In this document: in pieces, positions 23,166 through 34,375 of the stretch
How the letters are laid out: each line of letters opens with the position of its first letter
How positions within the stretch are numbered: the stretch's first letter is position 1
Assembly: GCA_036250195.1 (NCBI GenBank)
Contig: JAVHZZ010000004.1
Location: 166,482,369 to 166,546,368, forward strand
Direction of reading: 5' to 3'
DNA from: Mixophyes australis
Lineage: Eukaryota; Chordata; Amphibia; Anura; Limnodynastidae
DNA length: 64,000 bases
The notes under the pieces: model-generated
What the model was told of the DNA's origin: nothing
Database searches by the model: none
What the model saw: only the letters and a program-made list of their open reading frames with translations
Program-made: the position numbers and the translations under genes

Positions 23166-23459
23166 TTCCTTCACCTGCTCACGTCCACTCTGCTCTCCGT
23201 GGTTGAAACCTGCCTTCCACTATAGCTACAAGTCGCTGACTCATCTACCAGTATAGCTGCAAGTCGCTGACTCATCTACCAGTATAGCTGCAAGTCACTG
23301 ACTATCATCAATTCCATTGGCATCCTCTCTCCATCTGCTGTTATATACGTTCCACTATTCACCCTGCTGCCAGAGGACCGCTGTGCAAACTCCGCCCCTC
23401 TGGTAAGCATAGTCAACTGGTGAATCCTGGGCAGCACTCCTAGTGCCCGTGACACTAAT

Positions 23460-24832
23460 TTTAGAAACTGTAGAATGTATGGAATATAAAATTAATTATG
23501 TAATGACCACAAATAAAATGCTGAAAATAAGATTTTATAATTATTAGTTTTTCCAATATTCATTTTTGTTCTCTTTATATAATTGAATCTATCCTGCATA
23601 ACTAACATCACAGTCATCACACACAATGCAGTAAAATATGTTTGTTTAGGAATCCTCTCACACTTTATGTATATAGTCATTGGCAGAACCTTTTTTGGCA
23701 TGTTGAAAAGTCTTTTGGGCTTTGCAGTTTACAGACACTCAGAGAAACAATGGTTCTTTGTGTTTTATAACTCCGTAGAAACCAGATATGATTCCATATG
23801 TTAAAATCACTTCTTACTTAATAAGTCATCTTGTTGCAAATTTAACATCTGTCTAGCTTAATGTGAAACCTTTACCTTGCAAGTCAATGGATGTCTACTT
23901 CCAGACATGAGAGAATCATAAGGTGAAGTTAAGTTTGAGATTATCTTTTGTTTTTAACTCTGTATTCAAAGTCCATTTAAAGATGAGCATAATATTATTT
24001 GAATTTTGTAATTAAATACAAGAAACTGGGCCACATAAACAAAATGTTATATAAATGAAAAACTAAAGTTTCTATAATATAATGTATCGAAATGCTTATC
24101 ACAATATCTTAAGACTCCTAGGTACATTCTACATGATATCAATGTCATTGCTGCAAAACATTAGAACAGCAACCAAAAACTAGATTCATCTACTCTTGCC
24201 TGTCTACAAAAATATGGCAGACCACTAGAACTTGAAATATGATTTATTTGCATGTATCCTGCCTGTTCTTTTTATACAAAAAAAACCTATCAAACAAAGC
24301 CTGATTATGTGCTGGATTTTTTATGCTGGATATCACTCATCAGAGACCAAATTGAAAACACTAATCTCATATTCACCATTGAATTAAACCAGTCTCAGAC
24401 AGTATCACAGTATAAAACATGTATGACTAAGCATTGGCTATGAAGCCTTGATTTTATGGCTATAACTTTTGTTAAATGAATTTATAAAATAACTTACTGT
24501 TAATTGTTTAAATATAATCATTTTAATTTATACAAACCTTGTGAACACCCTCTGCCAATTATTATATTATTTCTAGATGACAATTTCACACTCTGTGTGC
24601 AATTCTCTAAATTTGTTTGTAATGGGAAGCCCCCAAGAATCAAACAGTCGATCCTTACAATAAATGAATCCTGGAAGAGGTAGAGGGTTTTCTGATACAA
24701 AACTTTACTACTGGGTCATCCATTTAGCTCAAATAACTTTGACCATCGCTCCTCTGGGTACAATCGCTTCCCTTACATCTCTCTCCTCACTTTCGAGACT
24801 TCCCTGACCTTGCAAACATATGGGGCCTGATT
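23460..24832. other. No recognisable gene
   Basis: AT-rich. Short frames only. No repeat boundary was identified. Confidence 0.4.
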
Positions 24833-25144
24833 CCTTAATGAGGAATTTGAGTACATTTTCTTACTTAAGTTTTCTGGACAAAACCATGTTGCAGTGCAAG
24901 GGATGCATATCAGTTTATTATTTTGTACATAAGGAAAATACTGGCTTTATTATCATTTAAATTTAAATGTACAAATAAGCTATCAAGTATTTGTGTGCTG
25001 CATGAAAAAATAGCCAGTATTTTCCTTATGTGCAAAATAATAAACTTATTTTCACCCCTTGCTTTGTAACACATTTTTGCCCAGAAAACTTAAGAAAGAA
25101 AACTTACTCAATTTCTTGCCTAAGTTCCTTAATGAATCAGGCCC
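24833..25144. mobile_element. Palindromic Harbinger-type MITE, 312 bp
   Basis: Termini GGGCCTGATTCCTTAATGAG and (minus strand) GGGCCTGATTCATTAAGGAA, flanked by ATG on both sides (24830-24832 and 25145-25147). The arms pair over most of the element (for example ATAAGGAAAATACTGGCT and its complement). It shares ends with the MITEs at 35617, 37687 and 53853. Confidence 0.85.
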
Positions 25145-25147
25145 ATG

Positions 25148-26120
25148 AACTTTAATTTGCTACCTACACTTAGCTTTACACTGAAAATATGGGATACATG
25201 CATATCTAAATTTAAATTTTCAACCACAATTGCACCCATTACCCCCATATGGGATAATCCCAACTTCCTTCCATGGTGCTGACTTGGATTTTCGGAAACT
25301 CAGTCCCAGCAAAGACATTAAATGCATAGTGCACCTTACTGATGGAACATACCTTGCATCAATGGAAACCGTGAAGCAGAAATAACCCCAACTGACCCCA
25401 AGACTCTTTGAATATTTCCAAGCCAGAAATTTTGCCCACTCAAATCCCCCTCAAGGTCCCTCTTATATCGGGCATGATATCTTAATTTTACAGTATATTA
25501 CTAAAAAAAATCTCAGAACTCCATCGCTGACATGAACAAGAATAGAAGAATGAACCTGGCTCCCCTCTGGAGGTGGACTATTGGGAGAAAATCAGAGAGA
25601 GATTTTCCAATGCCTCAACATCGACACTGATCAAAGAAACGGCTTACAAGGTATACTGTCAGTGGCATTATACTTTTGGCAAACTGAAGAAAATGTTTTG
25701 GCTTCTGATCCCTCCTGTTGGAGGAACTGTGGCCACAGGAGAATTTTCTACCACAGATGGTAGACTTGCCTCAAGATATCTCTACTCTGGGACAAGATCA
25801 ACAGATTTCTCAATTCTATTATAGAAGCTATAATTATCCAGTAAATATATATTTCAGCTTCAGGCTGAGGTTCCATTATACACTGTGCAGTGGAGAAGGT
25901 GGATGTAGAAAAGAGAGGACTCAGCTGAGGTTTTGCATTGGGCTCTAAGGTTTCTAGGTACACTAGTAAGCCATAAAATGGATTTTTGTAGTGATAACAT
26001 TGATTTAAAGGTTCTAAAACCTTAACAGCGAGGCCTAATTATGTGAACACCTCATGCTTCTACTCTAAAAAGAGGATAACCTTAAAGAAAAGCTGTTAGA
26101 TATAATTTCTTGAATGTAAG
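25148..26120. other. No recognisable gene
   Basis: A frame at 25573-25824 has no recognisable domain. No repeat boundary was seen. Confidence 0.35.
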
Positions 26121-26125
26121 GGTTG

Positions 26126-26872
26126 TGTCATGAGCCGCGGCGGTACTCACAGCCGCCGTGGCTCGCTTCTCATGCGCCCCAGCGTCCCGGCCGTCACCTT
26201 GACGACCGGGACGTCATTTCCTCCTCCTGTCCGGCCGTCACCAGGGCAACGGCCAGACGCTAGTTCACTAGCGCTGCGTCCCGGCGGTGCTGGTAGCCGG
26301 GCGCATGCGCATAGCAGTCAGTCTATGAGGCTGATTAACAGGCATTAGCCTGCAACTATGTAGGTCAGGGACAAGCCCTGATTGGCCCTGCTGGATTCTT
26401 GTAATTAGTCTGCAGGAGTGTGTTCAACTGCTGATTGGTCTGTATCTGTATTTAAGGCAATGAGGCCTGCTGCCTCATTGCCGGTTATAGATTCTGTGTT
26501 CCAGTCTGCTGACCTGCTTGTTCCTGCTCTAGTCTTCTGAGACCTCTTCTGATTTACCGTGTATGACCTTTGGCTTTGAACTGACTTCGCCTGTGTATCC
26601 TGTGATCCTGATCCCTGGCCTGTTTACCATTTCTGCTATCCTCCTGTGACCCCTGACTTCAGCTTGTTTACTGATACCGCTGTCTGCTGCCGGCCCTTGA
26701 CCTCTGCGTGGACCTGACTCCGCTTGCCTGGGGTCTCCCCAGCTGGTACACACTTCACGACCCTCTGTCAGTCTGCAGCCCAGTCTGTCCCCACCATCAG
26801 GGGCTCCAGTGAACACCTGACTGGCAGAGTAGATTCCGGGTTGTGTTGTGCCGGCTGGAGGGGTTCCTAACA
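26126..26872 (+). mobile_element. Solo gypsy-type LTR, 747 bp, exact TSD
   Basis: Begins TGTCATGAGCCGCGGCGG and ends GAGGGGTTCCTAACA, flanked by GGTTG on both sides (26121-26125 and 26873-26877). The U3 is GC-rich and a TATTTAAG box lies at 26449-26456. The motif GCCGGTTATAG downstream links it to the LTRs at 13938 and 44861. Confidence 0.92.
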
Positions 26873-26877
26873 GGTTG

Positions 26878-27593
26878 ATTGTAGCTCATGAGAAGGGTGT
26901 TTGTGTGTGCGAGTGTGTGTGCGAGGGTAGGGGGGTTGGTGGACAGGATAGAAATTACTACTTCACATGAAGAGGAATGTCGATGTCCAGAGCTAGGTTT
27001 TCTCCTGTAGACAAATCAGGTTTTTTTCCAGCACTAAAACCCTGTTGAGCAACTTCATTTTTCTTCCCCCTAAATGTAATACCATCATCCACATATGTGT
27101 CCTTTCCCTGTTAATTTGTTCTTGCTTCTGATGACCAGCATGTTTGGTGTACAATATGTGTGAAGTCATCAACCAGCCTAGAAGTGAAAGAGGGCACCTT
27201 CTCCTTGCTGCCTGATCATCTGGCCCAATGAACAATCACACCTGTTCAATTGGTACAATTAGATAATCTTTATAAATATAACTGAAATGTCCTTAAATAG
27301 TAAAATATATATATTTTAGTTTGCTCACTGAAAAATATGTGAAGTGCCAAGTACAGTTCAAGCTACTACAAAAAGTAATTGCATGCAAAGTACTAATCCA
27401 AGCAAATACCTAATTAAATTTTAATTAATAATAATAATGTTTAATAACTTAATATTTTATAATCATAGCTAGCTTTTCTGTTGCATCTCTATAAAAGAGC
27501 GATTACATTCGTAAACTTTCAATGCAATTCCTATCTTACTTGTCCAATTTTCTTTTTAATTTAACAAAGTTGTCTAATGTTGTCTATTATATA
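26878..27593. other. No recognisable gene
   Basis: Contains a GTGTGTGCGA-type run near 26900. Otherwise unique-looking. Confidence 0.4.
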
Positions 27594-27596
27594 CAT

Positions 27597-27667
<71 letters not shown>

Positions 27668-27753
27668 AACACATATATACACTTGTACACAACACATACA
27701 CGTTAAACACAGTAGTGGCCGGAGGACACATACATTTTGGTGGCATGTATGTT

Positions 27754-27808
<55 letters not shown>

Positions 27809-27810
27809 TA

Positions 27811-27868
<58 letters not shown>
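27594..27868. repeat. (CA)n and (TA)n microsatellites
   Basis: A (CA)n run, then two long (TA)n tracts separated by about 100 bp of ordinary sequence. Self-complementary, so open frames here are repeat artefacts. Confidence 0.95.
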
Positions 27869-27870
<2 letters not shown>

Positions 27871-27876
27871 ATGCAA

Positions 27877-28056
27877 TGCAGGGAAACCAGTAATAGTGTA
27901 GTATTAAATAACTCTCCTGGTACACCTCGTGACGTGGAAATAGATATCAAACGAGAGAACAATCAACTGATCATTCCACAATCACCGATCAGTGAGAGGG
28001 AGGTGAAACAGCATCACAAAAAAGAGGGTTGGAGAAAGGAAAAGCCAAAAACTTAG
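27877..28056 (+). other. Orphan open frame ending before AATAAA
   Basis: About 55 codons after the (TA)n tract read hydrophilic peptide ([18 protein letters not shown], then a basic end [12 protein letters not shown]) and stop 16 bases before AATAAA at 28073. The composition looks protein-like and could be a terminal exon or mobile-element piece. I recognise no family. Confidence 0.25.
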
Positions 28057-28186
28057 TGTCTCCTATTTCACCCAATAAAGATTATGCATACCAGAGTAAA
28101 AATATTAAATGGCTTGTCTGTAGTCCGTCCTCTGGATGGAAGATGTATAACCTTATATACCACAGCAGTATCTCTCAAGAGGCATT

Positions 28187-28225
28187 CAGCATCTAGCCTC
28201 GTTCCCAGGACGAGGCTAGATGCTG
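28187..28225. repeat. 16-bp perfect inverted repeat, 7-base loop
   Basis: AGCATCTAGCCTCGT and its complement ACGAGGCTAGATGCT around TCCCAGG. It lies just outside the minus-strand LTR fragment. Confidence 0.8.
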
Positions 28226-28239
28226 GATACAAAATAAAG

Positions 28240-29261
28240 TGTCACGGTTTGGTATTCTGGACTCTGGATCCGTTCAGTGATGTAGTGAGAACGGATCCTC
28301 AGGGAGAATCTAACAATACACTGGTAAGTGGTAATGGTAACCCGAAGTTCAAACAGATGACAGATGCAGGATAAAAGTACAATCAGCGATTTAATGATGA
28401 CTGAATGAATATACAGGAAAGTCTTGGTAGATGCATATACACTAGAAACGTGGTACAAGGTGGGCGGAGCCACCGGCAATGTCATAGGCAATATGAATAA
28501 TCAATAAGTAAATGGATATGACTTTGAATGAACAGTCCAGCAATAGGGTGGAAAGAATGAGGCACAGGGGTATGGAATCACAATAGCGCAGCACACATCA
28601 TAGGAGAGTCTAACAGTCCAGGTAGCAGTACATACACAGTAGATGCAGCAGGGACCCAATACCCAATAGTGCCTTAATGCTTTCAATGATACTTGAACAG
28701 TTCAGCCAGAAAAGAGGACAACAAGCAGCTTGGTGATACCACCTGTAATGCCACTGAGCCGGAGTGACCAATGTGGAACAGATTAAGCTGGATAGAACGG
28801 CTCAGAGAGATGACTTGAAAGAGCAAGCTGACAGAGTCAGGTGTGGTTTAAACAGTCCCGTTTCAGGATCAGCAATACAGCGAGGGCAGGAATGGCTAGA
28901 GCAGTATAGCCCGAGGCGTGACACACAGTAGAGATGGTTTGCAGGTTGAGCGGTATAGCCCGTGATGTAGCACACAGCGACGGTGGTTGCAGCTTGAGCG
29001 GTATAACTCACAGAGTAGCACACAGCGGAGGTAGTTGCAGCTTGAGCGGTATAGCCCGTGGAGTAGCAACACAGTAGAAACAGGTGCAGCTGGAGCAGCA
29101 TAGCCTGAGATGTAGCAACACAGCAAAGATAGATGCGGCTTGAATGGTACAACCTGTAGAGTAGTAACACAGCAGAGACGGGTGCAGCTGAAGCGAGTTA
29201 GTCCATGGTGTAGCACACAGCAAAGGTGGTTGCAGCTTGAGCGGTATAGCCTGTGGAATAC
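28240..29261 (-). mobile_element. Gypsy-type LTR fragment, minus strand
   Basis: The minus-strand end reads CCAAACCGTGACA at 28240. A TTTAAACC motif near 28846 may be the promoter, with tandem repeats of about 47-60 bp upstream in U3 (28890-29261). The high-coordinate end abuts hAT transposase sequence without a visible TG start, so the 5' end is truncated or obscured. Confidence 0.6.
28890..29261. repeat. Tandem repeat in LTR fragment, about 7 copies
   Basis: The unit has TTGCAGCTTGAGCGGTATAG, CCCGTGGAGTAGCACACAG and a variable spacer. Open frames on the minus strand (for example 28896-29216) come from the repeat. Confidence 0.85.
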
Positions 29262-29265
29262 CGGA

Positions 29266-31192
29266 AATGTCCAGATATTTTATGAGCCACAGACAGCATC
29301 TCCTGCACGTCTGTCATTTTAAAAAAAGCTCTACACCACCAAGTTTATTGTGTGAGCAAAACAGGAAATGTGATAGAATTCCCCCAGCTGTAATGCTCTC
29401 ACAATATTGATGGCATTATCAGAAATGACATCTCCTGAGGAGAGTCCAAGCGGGATAAGCCATATTGCAATGACCTCCCTTAGTTTTTGTAACAGATTGT
29501 CAGCCTCTTAGTGAAGCCGGTGATACACAGAGTAGCCTGACTCTGAAAAATGTGACGTACTTGGGTACATGCTGCTGCTGTTCCTGCTGGTGAAGGCGAA
29601 TCACCAACCCAATGGGCTGTCACAGTCATATAATCTTTAGTTTGCCCAGTTCCGCTTGTCCACATATCTGTGATTAAGTGTACAGTGGGTAGAATCGCAA
29701 TTTGTAGCCCAATTATTACATTTTTATGAACCTTCTGTAGAGGTGAGGAATAGCCTTTCTAATAAAATGGAGTTGTGATGGAATTTGGTAACGGGGACAC
29801 AAGACCTCAAGTAACTGTCTACAACCAGCTGCATTAATAGTGGATATTGGAACGCAGATCTAATACTAGCATAGTCGCCATGGTGTGTGTGATCCACTTT
29901 GCGACTGTGTGACAGCTTTCATACTTGCTTCCTCTTGCAAAGGATTGCTTAACAGTCAATTGTTGTAAATTACTAGTAGTCTTCTTCTTGGTCTGCTTCT
30001 GGGATGAAGATCCACCCCCAGCAGCAGCAGCAGTGGGACTAACGCTCAAGAATTCTTCTGAGAAATCTGGGATAGTGGAGGAGTCATCTAGCCTTAGCAA
30101 CTTGGATGCAGGACTAACTCCGATTGCTACTGAGGATATTGATGAGGACAGTGTTGTGGGTGTAGGTTGCAGGTGTTGGGATCTAACTGAGAGAAGGGAC
30201 CTAGCTGATGCTGGAATGCTTATTGTTATTTTTTTTGCATAAGTTTCCGATTTTCCCAACAGCTTGCCATGAACTAGCTTCAAATGGCGGAACATGGATG
30301 AGGATCCTAGATGGTTAAGGTCCCTACCTCTACTGACTGTGGCTTTATGAACGCTACAAATGGCTAGACAACTGTTGTCAGGATTTGGGTAAAAATAATT
30401 CCACACATAAGAGGTAGATTTTTTGGTCTTATGCCCCGGCATGACAATAGCCTTCTTCTTAACACGTGCAAGAACTGCTTTCACTGGTGCAGGACTTAAA
30501 CAAACAACATCATCCTCATCAACATCCTCATTAGCACCCTCATCAGCTACACAAATATCCCCCTCATCCTGTTGCAATGCCAAAGTGGCAACCTTAAATT
30601 TGTGTATCACCGGCTACGCTTGGGCTGTTCATGCACACATCTGCAGAAATGCTGAAAGGGGCCTTCTTTATGTGTACACTTTCAGAAAGGCCAGGCTTAC
30701 ACATAGCACTCGTAGAAGGACTCTCCTCAGGGATTTGTGTCATTTCTGAATCTGAACAGTTTCCTCTAATGCCTTACTGTTTTCTTCCAGCTCGGCTTTT
30801 ACATGTAAAAGTATTTTGGCACTACTTTTTGAGATAGAATGACAAGGTCTTGCTTGGTCATGACTGACCTTACAAGAAGATGCCTCAGTGTCAGTTGCTG
30901 AACAAGCACTCATAGAGAAAGGCAAAGGCCTCATTCTTCCCTTGCCACTGCATGTGTAGAATGGCAGGTTGGCAATTTTATTTTATTCTGCAGATAACTT
31001 TGTCTGGATTACAGGTCTTTTTTTCTTGACCAAGGTAAAAGGTGTTTTTAAACATTTTTGCTTCCCTGACTTAAAAACACTATGCACTTTAACATAGGCT
31101 GTAGCAGATGATGTAGAAGGATTACTATCATCATGACTGGTGCCAGCATCTGCTTGGTGCTCCTGGTCTTTTGTGTACTGCCGTGAATCCAT
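29266..31192 (-). pseudogene. hAT transposase (ZBED-like), decayed
   Basis: Several frames on the minus strand belong together. An N-terminal piece starts near 31192 (MDSRQYTKDQEHQADAG). The 30610-29834 frame carries a BED zinc finger (YVWNYF, CLAIC, MFRHLKLVH) followed by LTVKQSF and HTMATMLVLDLR. Further downstream are ITDMWTSG..DYMTVTAHWV near 29650 and SDNAINIVRAL, ISCFAHTINLVV near 29400-29320, typical of the hAT DDE core before the dimerisation region. Stops and frameshifts break the gene, and the C-terminal dimerisation domain is absent. ZBED-class hAT transposases bind the TIRs through the BED finger and cut and paste the element. Confidence 0.8.
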
Positions 31193-31198
31193 TTTGAT

Positions 31199-31635
31199 AA
31201 CACAGTACAATGTGACTGCGGATTAAGTACAACACTGCCAGCCCTATTATTTCTATTTCAGCAATGACAATTAGCAATGGAGCTCTCCTGTTTGTGTGTC
31301 AGCTATATAACACCGTATAATGTGACTGCAGATTTATACCAAGACTGCCAGCCCTATTATTTCTATTTCAGCAATGACAATTATCAAAGGAGCAATGGTG
31401 CTCTCCTGTTTGTGTGTTAGCTATATAACACCATATAATGGGACTGCAGATTTAGACCAAGACTACCAGCCCTACTATTTCTATTTCAGCAATGACAATT
31501 AGCAATGGAGCAATGGAGCGCTCCTGTTTATGTGTGAGCTATATATATGTGACTGCAGATTTAGACCAATACTGCCAGCCCTATTATTTCTATTTCAGCA
31601 ATGACAATTAGCAATGGAGCAATGGAGCTCTCCTG
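31199..31635. repeat. About 117-bp tandem repeat, four copies
   Basis: The unit contains GTGACTGCAGATTTA, ACTGCCAGCCCTATTATTTC and CAGCAATGACAATTA, and most copies carry AGCTATATAACACC. It lies upstream of the transposase start on the minus strand. Confidence 0.85.
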
Positions 31636-32484
31636 AATGTCACTGGAGACTTTGAAGAAAACCGCTACCCCTCCTCTTTCATTTCTAGCTATTACGCTGC
31701 CCAAATGCACTAGAGACTGCTAAGAACCATGCTACCCCTTCTGTGTACCTCTGTGAAATGGCGCTGGATCGCCGTGGAAAGTGGTACTTATAGAATGCAA
31801 AACTCGCAAGATCCGACGACGAAACTATGACATTTTGCCTTGTTTTCAATTCTGAGGGAGCGGGAAAGTACCAAGCGGGCTCCACTCTGTACTCGGATCG
31901 GCAAAGTTCATGTGTGCTCAGTTGTCAGGGAACCGAGCCTAAGCAATTTGTATATGTTTAGAAAACTGAAACATTCCTTTCTTTCATCACCAAACAACAC
32001 TTGTATTTTTAGGATCTTAGAGAATTAAAAAAAGTGTGATATAAACCATATTAGAAAAAGATTTTACCTTGCAACCCAGTCTGGAACCTGAAGTGACCTG
32101 CCTATACAGTTTCAGGAGGGTTGGGGATCTGTTTGATAGACATGCAATATGGGGAAGTGCCAAAACACATAACAATCATCTTACTGGATATTAGATTGAA
32201 AAGCTTTGCATAGTCATTCTTATTTTAATCAGCAAACAAACAAACATGATCCTTCATGTCAGTGATTAAGAAGGTGTGTGCAATTGTTAATTTAATTATG
32301 CTCATTAACACTTTAGGCTGCCACTAGTGTCTGTGTTGAGTCGTATGTTTCTTTTGAGCACATAAAACAATCATATCACATGTGTTCCATATGTGATGTC
32401 TAGCACTTAGATCATGTGTAGCCATGGTATATTGTTGTGCTTGTCATTGTAGTCTATATAATGTATGTCTTTTTCCACCTGAAT

Positions 32485-32600
32485 GTTGCCTTAGTGGTTA
32501 GACATTTTACCTGCCAACAATAGGGTCATGAGTTTGAATACTGAGCCATGTAGTATCTGTGTGGACTTTGTATATCCCCATATTTTTGTGTGTCACTTAT
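32485..32600 (+). mobile_element. tRNA-derived SINE remnant, copy 1
   Basis: Box A-like CCTTAGTGGTTAGA and box B-like GAGTTTGAATACTGAG, followed by the TCTGTGTGGACTTTG core typical of vertebrate V-SINE-type elements. Diverged from copy 2. Confidence 0.65.
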
Positions 32601-33526
32601 AGAAGAGTACGCTAGGATTTGTTTTTGTCCTGCCTTTGTTTATACAGAGTATATTACCATCTATGTTTGTTTATGCTTGCAAATTATTAGCCATTGAATT
32701 AGCATCTACATTTATTTCCAATAAAAAATTACAGATGACACATTGTTCATGTCGGAGAATTAGAGAATATGTGTGTAATTTTTTATTGTTTATCCTTAAA
32801 CCTTCATGTTGTCATTAGTGCCGGTATCACCTAAATTGAATTTTGTAATTTGTTTGGAGCTACAACTGAGAAGCAGCTGATCAAAATAAAGTGAATCCAA
32901 ACAAATAGAACAAATAGAATATATCCACAGATAAGAGATACACAGCCAAGCCAAGGCAAAAATGGCATATTATAAAGCTTGGGACAAAAGTGTGCCACAG
33001 CCAAATAAAAACACATTTTAAAATAGAGATACATTATGGCTCACAACAGATTGCATACCGTTTAGACATCCAGATAAAAGCAAATAACACCTAAGTCACA
33101 AAAAAATCTGCAGTAGCCAAAAAATTACAAACAATTTAGAGTTTAACTATTATTATTATTACTATTATTATATTATACATCAACAAATTTACATTGCAAT
33201 TTATTAAAACTGTGCATTTACCATGACGTTAGGGGTAAAATAGTTCATTGCATAATTATTGACAATAAAATGAAAAAAATTAAAAATTGTTTGTTATGAG
33301 AGAAGTGGATGTTGTGCATAGTTATTTGTGATTATGGGTATTTAAAGCAAACATTAGTTTTACAACATTTTAGTGTTGTGGCTTATTCAGCACTGCTAGT
33401 TTGTACAATTGTTAATTTTTCTCAGTAACACTTTAGCCTGTCACTAGAACTTGACTTGCAGGCAATGGTGTATTGTTGAGCTTGTCATTCTAGACTATAT
33501 AATGCACGTATTTTTTCCATCTACAC

Positions 33527-33650
33527 GTTGCCTTAGTGGTTAGAAAATCCACCTTCCAACAGTGGAGTCATGAGTTTGAATCCTGAGTCACAGCCGTATC
33601 TCTGTGGAGTTTAAATATCCTCCCCATGTTTGTGTGGGTTACCTCCTATG
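33527..33650 (+). mobile_element. tRNA-derived SINE remnant, copy 2
   Basis: Box A-like CCTTAGTGGTTAGA (33531-33544), box B-like GTTTGAATCC (33574-33583), then CTGTGGAGTTTAAATATCC and CATGTTTGTGTGGGTTACCT. This order is that of tRNA-derived V-SINE-type elements. Confidence 0.75.
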
Positions 33651-34039
33651 TGTTGCTTATTAAAGAGTACGCATGGTTTATGTATTTACATTGTTTCAAC
33701 AAATTGAACTGTAATGCCTTTTATTTATACTTGCCTATTATTAGCTGCAAAAAATATCAAACAAGGAATAGGCTAACAATTAAATATTACACATCAACCA
33801 ATTCACATTGCAATTTATTAAAACTGTGCATCCATCATGGTTTTTTTAAAAAGAAAAAAATTACATTGTTTAATTATTGACATGAATATAAATAAATACA
33901 TAAAATAAATGTTATAAGTGAAGTGTGTGCAGATGTATGTTGTGCATATTTAGCTATGATTAGGGGTATTTTAAACAAACAATGCTTTTTCAACAGTTAT
34001 TCAGCACTGCTGCTATAGCTTTTTTGGACTTAAACATGA

Positions 34040-34375
34040 CCCCAAGCTTCCTTAAGTGTTAAGCATGAATTTAAGAAAAGTACTGCTTCTCATCTATCCA
34101 ACTGATCTGGAGGTAAACGGCTACTCTTCTTAAGTCAATATGATCTCCGCCCAATCTCCGCCCATTCCCCGCCCTTTCCCAACTCTTTTTTCTTAAGAGA
34201 TCAGAGAGCTTCTTAAGTGAAGTTAAGAAGGATTTTGATCTTAACTTAAGAAAGATTTTATTTAAGTAACGAATTTCACTCTTATCTCCCTATTCAGTGC
34301 ATGCGCCGAGTGGATTTTCGTATTATCCACACAAAATCGGCAGATAAGAACGCTAATGAATCTTGCCCAGTAAGA
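34040..34375. mobile_element. MITE-related fragment
   Basis: Holds ACACAAAATCGGCAGATAAG and ends CTAATGAATCTTGCCC, matching the right part of the element at 35617-36239 (ACACAAAATCGGCAGATATG). A cluster of CTCCGCCC/CCCCGCCC motifs lies near 34147-34180. The left end is not defined. Confidence 0.5.

Larger units (their letters stand above)
21987..23454 (+). mobile_element. Solo gypsy-type LTR, 1468 bp, exact TSD
   Basis: Begins TGTCACTCACCAGACC and ends TAGTGCCCGTGACA, flanked by the 5-bp duplication CTAAT (21982-21986 and 23455-23459). A TATTTAAG box lies at 22138-22145. The LTR is unusually long because it holds several tandem repeats downstream of the TATA box. There are no internal genes: LTR-LTR recombination would leave this structure. 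Confidence 0.9.
29262..31953 (-). mobile_element. Decayed hAT transposon with BED-finger transposase
   Basis: The right end near 31890-31953 is similar to the right end of the MITE at 61790-61957 (TACTCGGATC, GTTCA/G, ACCGAGCCTRAGCA). Next inward are a tandem repeat (31199-31635) and the transposase pseudogene. The other terminus is missing because the sequence switches to LTR repeats near 29261. Confidence 0.8.
32276..34018. repeat. Tandem segmental duplication with SINE
   Basis: A block running from CAATTGTTAATTT through the SINE to TTATTCAGCACTGCT occurs twice. Copy 1 is about 32276-33400 and carries roughly 430 bp of extra sequence (32720-33160). Copy 2 is about 33405-34018. Shared pieces include ACATTGCAATTTATTAAAAC (33190, 33806) and TTATTCAGCACTGCT (33384, 33999). 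Confidence 0.8.

Noticed and set aside
27522..28056. Open frames through (TA)n tracts
   Set aside because: Ile/Tyr alternation from dinucleotide repeats on both strands; only the part after 27877 is kept as a weak orphan frame.
28896..29223. Minus-strand frames with Cys/Leu/Tyr periodicity
   Set aside because: They come from the LTR tandem repeat.
33531..33583. A tRNA gene
   Set aside because: A and B boxes are present, but the sequence does not fold as a full tRNA and continues into a SINE core.
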